A stretch of DNA of 7,938 bases from the NCBI GenBank assembly GCA_034438015.1, contig DAOTTD010000111.1:1-7938 (forward strand), in the 5' to 3' direction. Below are positions 1 through 5,360 of the stretch, in pieces. Source of the DNA: JACDAE01 sp034438015. Its GTDB lineage: Bacteria > Chloroflexota > Ktedonobacteria > Ktedonobacterales > Ktedonobacteraceae. Every line of letters starts with the position of its first letter. Position 1 is the stretch's first letter. A program made the translations under genes and the position numbers. The notes under the pieces were generated by a model. It searched no databases. It was not told the origin of the DNA and worked only from the letters and a program-made list of their open reading frames with translations.

Positions 1-1342
1 GCGCGTCCCCCAGGTTGCGTTTGTAGAACCAGGCATCGGCCTGTTCTGTCAGTATTCCAGAGATACCCTCGCTATCCAGGTCCACCCACTGATACGCCGT
101 ACCATCCAGACCAGTTGGCAGATTCTCAATGCTGTCGGCATCGATATCATGGATTTCTTCATCGATTTGGGGTTCAGTATAGGTGATTTCGAGAGGCGGG
201 AATGATTTCTTGTCATACCCTCCTGTCCCGACGTTTTTGATGTATCCTGTCTGTGTGATGGAGGTGAGATAGGAGGTGATGGCAGCAGCAGGACCTTCTG
301 TATAGGTGAAGTCGGTCGACCGTACCAGACAAGGAGTTTTGCCCAACTCTTCGAAGTTGTGAAATATGAGGACGCGCTGACAGAGCCGATACGTTCTCAC
401 ATCAAAACAAGCACGAAAGCTGGAAAAAGGATCGGGGCGGCACAGCCACTTCTGGACTTCCTCTACTGTAGGATTATCTCTATCATGTCCCCCATAGTCA
501 AAAACTACTTCAAAGAGCCAATTATCTGCGGGGAACTCCATATCTTCTGGCTTGTGAGGCGTTTTATTGCCATACTTGATGCACTTCAGATATCGATTTG
601 CGAAACCAGCAGAACCGGCAAGTCTATTTCTTTCCTGTGGTAGAGAGGGGTCTATGTTATCTGCGTTTTCCTGCTTGTATTCGTACAGAATAACGTTCCC
701 CTTGTCATCATAGCTTTCTTCAAGCAACCATTTAAAAACACGCAAGTCATCCTCAGGGTCAGCTATTCTGCTAGTAGAGCTTTTTCCGTAGATACTGGTA
801 ATGTTCTCCTTGGAAACCGATCGCCAGTGAACCTCACCGGTCTTCTTGTTCTCCCAACGTTCGATACGGGCGAACAATCCTTCTACCCTTGGGCGATAAC
901 GCCAAATGGTGAAATTAGGATCGGGTGGACCTAACTCCCGTGTCCACGTGTTGCCTTGTAATGTAAAAGAAGGTACAAGGTCCTCAGCCTCCGAGAGGAT
1001 AAAGATGTCGGAGTCCTCAGCATCCTGATACCTCGGCAACCCTTTATCTGTTTTTCTGGTAATTGAGGGGATGGAGAGGTTCCACCCAAGGCCGAACGAG
1101 CCAGTTCCAGTTCCAGAGTCATAGGAAAGAGATAGTTTCGGATAAAAGTCGGAGCGGCTTGGCGTAGTGAAAATGGGAACGCTGAGAGAGCCAGTTCCAG
1201 TCACAGGATTCGCTGAGAATTTTTCGCCGATGCCTTTGATCGCCCCTCCGCCTTTGGGTAGCGAGAGAGAAGGCACAGAAATGCTACTTTTCTCAGGTGG
1301 CGTTTCTTTATTCTCACTCTGTGCTTTTTGCGTGTTCAACAT
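1..1342 (-). CDS. SpvB/TcaC-like Tc toxin B component, N-terminal part (runs off left edge)
   Basis: The frame is open from the ATG at 1342-1340 to the left edge, giving 447 codons with no stop. The protein begins MLNTQKAQSENKE. Residues 22-125 carry the features that open the SpvB domain: a PSLSLPKGGGAIKGIGEKFS block, then NPVTGTGSLSVPI, PSRSDFYPKLSLSYDSG, GSFGLGWNLSIPSITRKTDK, LPRYQDAEDSDIFILSEAED. Matches continue to WRYRPRVEGLFARIERW and FEVVFDYGGHD. YQWVDLDSEGISGILTEQ (418-435) looks like the start of the FG-GAP/TcdB-middle region. In known Tc complexes this B component joins with a TcC/RHS part to form the shell that holds the toxic C-terminus, and docks on a TcA pore. The rest, including any RHS core and effector, lies outside the window, so the toxic activity is unknown. 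Start choice: an in-frame TGA lies 15 bases upstream. The ribosome site is weak (GAGACGAAG directly before ATG), and translation may be coupled to the gene before. Two 60-base lines sampled here are about 42-45% GC, lower than the regulator gene. Confidence 0.9.
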   Translation of the reverse strand, partial: MLNTQKAQSENKETPPEKSSISVPSLSLPKGGGAIKGIGEKFSANPVTGTGSLSVPIFTTPSRSDFYPKLSLSYDSGTGTGSFGLGWNLSIPSITRKTDKGLPRYQDAEDSDIFILSEAEDLVPSFTLQGNTWTRELGPPDPNFTIWRYRPRVEGLFARIERWENKKTGEVHWRSVSKENITSIYGKSSTSRIADPEDDLRVFKWLLEESYDDKGNVILYEYKQENADNIDPSLPQERNRLAGSAGFANRYLKCIKYGNKTPHKPEDMEFPADNWLFEVVFDYGGHDRDNPTVEEVQKWLCRPDPFSSFRACFDVRTYRLCQRVLIFHNFEELGKTPCLVRSTDFTYTEGPAAAITSYLTSITQTGYIKNVGTGGYDKKSFPPLEITYTEPQIDEEIHDIDADSIENLPTGLDGTAYQWVDLDSEGISGILTEQADAWFYKRNLGDA

Positions 1343-1357
1343 CTTCGTCTCTGCTAC

Positions 1358-1654
1358 TCATAGGGGCCACTCACGGGTATACTCTGTGAGCACTGGCACG
1401 TTCTCAACCAGGCTGACTAACCGTCTATACCATGCGTTTCGCTCAGGGTCGTTTGCTAGCGCCTGGGCAAACGCTGGGTTCTCGAAGCGCATAATCGCAA
1501 TGAACTCGCGGGGTGCCTGGGTATTTCTGAGCAATTCTCCCGAAAGGTAGCCTTTCGCCTTCGCTTGCTGATGGCGTTGCCAATCCTCATGCAGGGCAAT
1601 AATCGCATCCTCTTCGCCAGCCTTTGCCCTGTAGATGGAAACAGTGACAAACAT
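1358..1654 (-). CDS. Antibiotic biosynthesis monooxygenase-like (ABM domain) protein
   Basis: This small protein has 98 residues and starts MFVTVSIYRAKAGEEDAI. The whole length fits a single ABM fold of the dimeric alpha+beta barrel superfamily: a first strand (FVTVSIYRAK), a helix with ALHEDWQRHQ, a central strand EFIAIMRFENP, a helix ALANDPERNAWYRRLVSL, and a last strand VLTEYTREWPL. Family members include small cofactor-free oxygenases of polyketide-type substrates and haem-degrading enzymes, but many have no known reaction. I see no residue that fixes the substrate. The frame is open farther upstream to an ATG at 1714. I chose the ATG at 1654-1652 because AAAGGAGA (1661-1668) sits 7 bases before it and because ABM proteins normally begin directly with this strand. 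Its stop is 15 bases from the start of the SpvB-like gene, so the two are probably one transcript. Soluble and cytoplasmic: no signal peptide or membrane segment. Confidence 0.8.
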   Translation of the reverse strand: MFVTVSIYRAKAGEEDAIIALHEDWQRHQQAKAKGYLSGELLRNTQAPREFIAIMRFENPAFAQALANDPERNAWYRRLVSLVENVPVLTEYTREWPL

Positions 1655-1660
1655 CTCTGC

Positions 1661-1668
1661 TCTCCTTT
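1661..1668 (-). promoter_or_regulatory. Ribosome binding site of the ABM-like gene
   Basis: Read on the minus strand this is AAAGGAGA, with the AGGAG core 7 bases before the ATG at 1654. It decides for that start over the upstream in-frame ATG at 1714. Confidence 0.75.
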
Positions 1669-1746
1669 GCTCAGCCAGGAACGCAAGCTCCTTGCCACTG
1701 GCTATAGAGGACACCCGACCCCCATCGTCATTCCTTCGATAACGGA

Positions 1747-1775
1747 AGTATACCTGCTCTCAGTCGCCCTGACAT
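1747..1775 (-). promoter_or_regulatory. Candidate promoter of the ABM-SpvB operon
   Basis: On the minus strand there is TATACT (1747-1752, five of six matches to TATAAT). Seventeen bases upstream of it is ATGTCA (1770-1775, four of six matches to TTGACA). A transcript would start near 1740 and have a leader of about 85 bases before the ATG at 1654. The -35 box overlaps the degenerate repeat copy at 1771-1790, which would suit a regulator acting there. A better -35 box alone (TTGACA, 1805-1810) has no acceptable -10 at the right distance. Judged by eye only. Confidence 0.4.
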
Positions 1776-1790
1776 CGGAGAAACCTCCCA
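1771..1790 (+). repeat. Degenerate third copy of the GATATGGGAGAAA repeat
   Basis: The sequence GACATCGGAGAAACCTCCCA matches the two better copies at 15 of 20 positions. It also forms a short inverted repeat (GGAG-AAAC-CTCC). It lies over the proposed -35 region of the ABM-SpvB promoter. Start-to-start spacing to the next copy is 59 bases. Confidence 0.4.
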
Positions 1791-1826
1791 TTTTTGAAAA
1801 GCGTTGTCAAATGATGGAAGAGGGTA

Positions 1827-1852
1827 CCCGATATGGGAGAAAGGTCCTAGAG
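1827..1852 (+). repeat. Direct repeat, copy 1 (CCCGATATGGGAGAAA...CCTAGA)
   Basis: This copy begins CCCGATATGGGAGAAA and ends in CCTAGAG. It is nearly the same as the copy at 1892-1917, with an identical first 16 bases and a shared CCTAGA end. It is preceded by the palindrome GGGTACCC (1822-1829). It lies between the regulator gene and the ABM gene and is not in any coding frame I can support. Confidence 0.7.
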
Positions 1853-1891
1853 TTGCGCATGCTGGTGCGGCGATGAGGAGATCAGGTGCTC

Positions 1892-1917
1892 CCCGATATG
1901 GGAGAAACGCCCTAGAT
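1892..1917 (+). repeat. Direct repeat, copy 2 (CCCGATATGGGAGAAA...CCTAGA)
   Basis: This is the second near-identical copy, 65 bases after copy 1. Here the 5' part can also fold: CTCCC (1889-1893) and GGGAG (1900-1904) are complementary around a six-base loop CGATAT. No run of T follows on either strand, so I do not read the stem as an intrinsic terminator. A regulator binding site or a small dispersed repeat are the two readings. Confidence 0.7.
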
Positions 1918-1947
1918 GTCGCGAGGGTGAGTGCAGCGTGAGGGGGA

Positions 1948-4900
1948 TCATACCAGACCGTGATGGATGGCAAAGGCAGTGGCAGCGGCCCGGTTGTCAC
2001 AGGCCGTCTTGTTGAAGATATGGGTCAGGTGATTGGTCACCGTTTTCTCGCTGAGTCCCAATGCCAGAGCGATCTGACTATTGCTCTTGCCCTGAGCAAC
2101 CAGTTGGAGGACCGCCACCTCCCGCCTGGTCAGATTGGCTGGCAGCGGTGATGCGAGAGGGTCACGAGTCCGATGGGCCAGCACACGCAAGTGGCGGCGC
2201 ACCCGGCCCGTTGAGTCGGCCATGCCCAGTTCCTCGAAGAGGGCCAGCGCCTGTAAAAGCCGTTGCCGGGCGCGGATGGTGCTTCCCTGCCCTCCTCGTG
2301 CTTCTTCGAGGTCGGCTTGTGCCACGAGTGTCCGCGCCAGTTCAGGTCGCAGTCCCTCGCGCTGGGCAGTGGCCTCGGCAGCAGTCAGGTGCTCCGCTGC
2401 CGCTTCCCACTGCCCACCATGCAGCGCCAGCATGCCCAGAACCCGATCCACCAGGAACCAGTAGTGCTGGCCGTGAAAGGGAAGCAGAGCGGGATACAGC
2501 TTTTTCGTACGTTCGGGGTCACCAAGAGTCATGGCCGTGAGCGCGAGGCAGATCAACAGCGGAGCCGTCGGGAGAATATCAGCAGGCAGGAGCGCGAGCT
2601 GGGCCTCGACTCGCGCCATGTATGCCCGTGCCTCCTCCTCTTCGCCCATCATCGCTTGTACGAGGCCGAGTAGCCCCAGGTAGAACATGAGCATCCCCAG
2701 ACCCATGTGCCGATCCTGTTCTGTCATGACCAGGGCGGTTTGTAACTCGCGCTCTGCTTCTGGGTACGCTTCCTGCTGGTAGGCCAGAAAGCCGTGGATC
2801 TGGTGGAGGAAGGCAGCAAGCATGGGGCTGGCCAGATGGTCAACAATGGGATGCGCTCGCTCAATCATCTGCTCTGCATCTCTCCATCTGCCCTGTGAAG
2901 CGTGGAGCAAGGCCAGCCAGGTGTAGGTGGTGCGCAAGTGGTGCGGTTGCCGACAGCGCTCAACGAGCGCGAGGCGCTGAGCACTTGCTTCGTGAGAACG
3001 TCTCATGTCAGCCATCCAGTAGGAGGCCACCGCCAGGTTCAGACAGCACTCCGCGGCCTCCGACAAATCGCCATGCGCCACCGTGTGCCTGAGGACCTGC
3101 TCGAGAAACTGCACGGCTGCAACGAGATCTTCTCCATGCAGGGAGAGGTTCTCCGCCATGATGCGACGCGCTCGCTCCTCCAATCGCGTGTCTCCCAGAA
3201 GCTTCGCCATCTCTAGTGCCTGCTGGGCAGAGGCCATCCCTTCCTCTTGCTGCCCCATGTAGATGGTGAGCAGCAGGGAGAGATCAGTCAGGATATCCAC
3301 GGTCTCCGCACACGGACGATCACCCAGCAGTGTCAGTCCCTGTTCGAACGCTGCCCGCGCTGCGGCTCGTTTATCCTGTCGCCAGTAAGCTCTTCCCAGT
3401 CCATGAACGGCCTTCGCCAGAGCTTCCCGGTCATTCTCCTGTAGCAGCCAGCTCTGTGCGGCAGTATAGGCACTCTCAGCCTCCTCCTCTTGGCCTGCCA
3501 ACAGGGCCGCTTTGCCCAGCCTGAGCAGCACATCACCACGTCGTCTGTCCTCTTCACTCAGCAGGTCCAGGGCCGTGCGATAATGGGAGATGGCCTCTTC
3601 AGCAGCTGCCGTTTGCAGTGCCTGTGTGGCAGCACGGAGCGAGTAATCGACACCTCGCGGTGGGTCGCTACCGTGTACAAAATGAAAGGCCAGCGCGGCG
3701 AGTTGGTGCACATTCATGCTCTGCTCTTGCCCATAGCGGGCCTCAAGGAGGCCACCAATGAGCCCATGCAGGCGTCGACGCCGAGAGGTGCTGACCTCAG
3801 CATAGAGGCACTCACGAATTTTGTCATGGGTGAACGTGAAGATTCCCGTCTGATCGGTTCGGACGAGCCGAGCCTGTGCAGCCTCAAGCAAACTCGCCTC
3901 AATCACTTCCACCTCTTGCTCCTGCACCGCGGCAAGCAGCGAGAGATCAAAGGTGCGTCCAATGATGGCCGCCACCCGCAGGTGATCAATACTCTGTGCA
4001 GAGAGGCGTGCAAAGCGTTGCCGCAAGGCACCCACAATGCTCGGAGGTAGGGCGTGATCGAGTGGAGTAACGGCCATCCACTGGTTTTGCTCGTGTACCA
4101 GCGCACCCTCCTCAATCCACCCGTCTAAGAGTTCCTCGGCAAAGAAGGGATTGCCCTCGCTGTGTGTATGCAGCAGGGCTTTCGCTGTTGGCTGGAGAGC
4201 CCCACTCAGTTTGCCCTCGGCCAGCATGCCTGTCTCTCTGGCCGAAAGTGGACCAATGGTCACGGTCGTGAGCACGCGCTGACGAGAGAGTTCGGTGAGG
4301 GTACGGGCAAGTGCGCAATGATGGGACACTTCACTCTCTCTGTAGGCACCTACCACGAGGAGATGGGCGTTGGGCTGATGGCGTGCGACGTGACAGAGCA
4401 GGTCGAGGCTTGCGGTGTCTGCCCACTGCAGATCGTCAAGGGTCAGCACCAGTGCATGTGGTGCACCAATGGCTTTGAGGAACATCCCAATCGCTTCATA
4501 CAGCCGGAAGCGGGCCTGTTCAGGGGGCAAGGGAGCAGACGCGGGAAGTTCACCGAGACGGGTGATCAGTTCTGGCAAGAGAGTGGCAAGCACCTGTGGT
4601 GCTGCGGCTACGTGCGTCCGCAGCAGGTCGAGAGGAGTCGCCTGAATGTAGCGGCCAAGAGCCTCCACAAACGGCAGATACGGTGGCATGCCCTCCGCTT
4701 CAGATGCGCCACCGCGTAGGAGAGTTGCCCCATCCTGAGCGGCCCGCCTGGCAATTTCGTCCAGGAGACGGGTCTTGCCTATTCCAGGGTCTCCCGCCAG
4801 GAGCACCACCCGAGCTTGTCCAGCTTTAGCTGCTTCATAGTGGTGCGTGACCAACGTCAGCTCCTGCTGCCTTCCAATGATGAGAGCAGTGACTGAAAAA

Positions 4901-4956
4901 GGTGATATGGATGGCTCGTTCCGAGCCCGTTGTGGTTCCTCATCTCTGGCTGTCAT
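1948..4956 (-). CDS. Large ATP-binding LuxR-family transcriptional regulator (LAL/MalT-like, STAND ATPase)
   Basis: The protein has 1002 residues, a usual length for the LAL class. An N-terminal AAA/STAND ATPase module carries Walker A GDPGIGKT (55-62) and Walker B ALVLTLDDLQWAD (168-180). EGNPFFAEEL (267-276) is typical for the end of this module. Residues from about 430 to 900 are helical and TPR-like, with repeated patterns such as GRAYWRQDKRAAARAAFEQG, and probably bind the inducer or a partner. The C-terminus (about 942-1002) is a LuxR/GerE helix-turn-helix: LTRREVAVLQLVAQGKSNSQ, then IALALGLSEKTVTNHL. In the family, ATP and ligand binding cause oligomers that activate promoters. The target is not known. 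The start is ATG at 4956 with GGGAG (4964-4968) 7 bases upstream and an in-frame stop shortly before. It is followed, on the same strand, by the repeat-bearing control region of the ABM-SpvB genes, which makes that operon a natural target candidate. A 60-base line sampled here is about 67% GC, well above the toxin gene. Confidence 0.93.
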   Translation of the reverse strand: MTARDEEPQRARNEPSISPFSVTALIIGRQQELTLVTHHYEAAKAGQARVVLLAGDPGIGKTRLLDEIARRAAQDGATLLRGGASEAEGMPPYLPFVEALGRYIQATPLDLLRTHVAAAPQVLATLLPELITRLGELPASAPLPPEQARFRLYEAIGMFLKAIGAPHALVLTLDDLQWADTASLDLLCHVARHQPNAHLLVVGAYRESEVSHHCALARTLTELSRQRVLTTVTIGPLSARETGMLAEGKLSGALQPTAKALLHTHSEGNPFFAEELLDGWIEEGALVHEQNQWMAVTPLDHALPPSIVGALRQRFARLSAQSIDHLRVAAIIGRTFDLSLLAAVQEQEVEVIEASLLEAAQARLVRTDQTGIFTFTHDKIRECLYAEVSTSRRRRLHGLIGGLLEARYGQEQSMNVHQLAALAFHFVHGSDPPRGVDYSLRAATQALQTAAAEEAISHYRTALDLLSEEDRRRGDVLLRLGKAALLAGQEEEAESAYTAAQSWLLQENDREALAKAVHGLGRAYWRQDKRAAARAAFEQGLTLLGDRPCAETVDILTDLSLLLTIYMGQQEEGMASAQQALEMAKLLGDTRLEERARRIMAENLSLHGEDLVAAVQFLEQVLRHTVAHGDLSEAAECCLNLAVASYWMADMRRSHEASAQRLALVERCRQPHHLRTTYTWLALLHASQGRWRDAEQMIERAHPIVDHLASPMLAAFLHQIHGFLAYQQEAYPEAERELQTALVMTEQDRHMGLGMLMFYLGLLGLVQAMMGEEEEARAYMARVEAQLALLPADILPTAPLLICLALTAMTLGDPERTKKLYPALLPFHGQHYWFLVDRVLGMLALHGGQWEAAAEHLTAAEATAQREGLRPELARTLVAQADLEEARGGQGSTIRARQRLLQALALFEELGMADSTGRVRRHLRVLAHRTRDPLASPLPANLTRREVAVLQLVAQGKSNSQIALALGLSEKTVTNHLTHIFNKTACDNRAAATAFAIHHGLV

Positions 4957-5041
4957 CGCGATACTCCCGTACCCAATCGCTCATCATACAGCTTCTCTAC
5001 GTTGTCATCTGACTCAGTTTTCCGAGCAAAAGACCTATTGC

Positions 5042-5073
5042 ATTATATAAAATGTGGTACATACTGTACTCAA
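5042..5073 (-). promoter_or_regulatory. Candidate promoter of the LuxR-family regulator
   Basis: On the minus strand, TATAAT (5042-5047) is a perfect -10 box. TTGAGT (5068-5073) is a possible -35, but the 20-base spacer is long, so activation by a protein may be needed. A transcript would start near 5035 and carry a leader of about 80 bases before the ATG at 4956. The 13-bp palindrome at 5057-5069 lies inside the spacer and touches the -35. Confidence 0.45.
5057..5069. promoter_or_regulatory. Palindromic operator candidate GTACA-N3-TGTAC
   Basis: GTACATACTGTAC is a perfect 5-3-5 inverted repeat placed between the -10 and -35 boxes of the proposed regulator promoter. In that position a bound protein would block RNA polymerase or, less likely, remodel the long spacer. 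Confidence 0.4.
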
Positions 5074-5077
5074 CTTC

Positions 5078-5090
5078 TCTCTATCAGAGA
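5078..5090. promoter_or_regulatory. Palindromic operator candidate TCTCT-N3-AGAGA
   Basis: TCTCTATCAGAGA is a second perfect 5-3-5 inverted repeat, directly upstream of the proposed -35. Its centre is 21 bases from the centre of the other palindrome, which places both on the same face of the helix. The arm sequence is different, so the two may bind different proteins. Confidence 0.35.
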
Positions 5091-5360
5091 CAACATGCCT
5101 TTTGACTTGAGCTGTCCTGAATAATAAACGCAACGTGAGCTACGTTTTAAGGCTCGTACTTGACTGGTGCTGGACATATTCGGTCAAGCCGCTCTGGGAT
5201 GAAGAGACGAACCAAGGTTGCTCCCGGAAGAATACGGATAGGAGAGAAAGGCCGCAGTAGTGAGTTTCCATTCCTTTCGCCTTTACAAAGCAGATCATCC
5301 GTTTTCACATTCTGACCCAGAAAGAGACACTTGAGACAAGACCATACTTTCGAGATAACA
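5091..5360. other. Stretch without recognised gene between transposase remnant and regulator promoter
   Basis: No gene can be supported here. Reading on from the transposase remnant, the minus-strand frame runs 21 more codons, to 5298, without any similarity to transposase. A different minus-strand frame is open from 5368 to 5147 (73 codons, ending LDRICPAPVKYEP), but it has no ribosome site and no motif I recognise. It may be a piece of another gene cut by the event that truncated the transposon. A weak 5-bp stem (5132-5146) is present; it is not a convincing terminator. Confidence 0.5.

Noticed and set aside
359..643. 94-codon plus-strand open frame
   Set aside because: It lies wholly inside the SpvB-type gene on the other strand, has no recognisable motif, and the minus-strand frame shows clear family similarity throughout.
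931..1122. 63-codon minus-strand frame within the toxin gene
   Set aside because: Same strand but a different frame; the SpvB frame carries the conserved blocks here.
1085..1195. Short DNA repeat around CCAGTTCCAG
   Set aside because: It encodes the conserved Gly-Thr-Gly-Ser turns of the SpvB domain, so coding constraint explains it.
1889..1904. Stem CTCCC/GGGAG as a terminator for the regulator gene
   Set aside because: Only five pairs and no T run follows on the minus strand; it is better read as part of the repeat.
1771..1917. CRISPR array
   Set aside because: Only three unequal copies, one strongly degenerate, with unequal spacing and no cas gene.
2061..2540. Plus-strand open frame of 159 codons opposite the regulator
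   Set aside because: A shadow of the GC-rich regulator gene: Pro/Arg-rich low-complexity product, no domain.
5078..5090. tet-operator-like site
   Set aside because: TCTCTATCA resembles one half of a tet operator, but the second half does not match and no TetR gene is in the window.
5132..5148. AACGT-gagct-ACGTT stem followed by TT
   Set aside because: Five AT-containing pairs and a very short T run are too weak for an intrinsic terminator.
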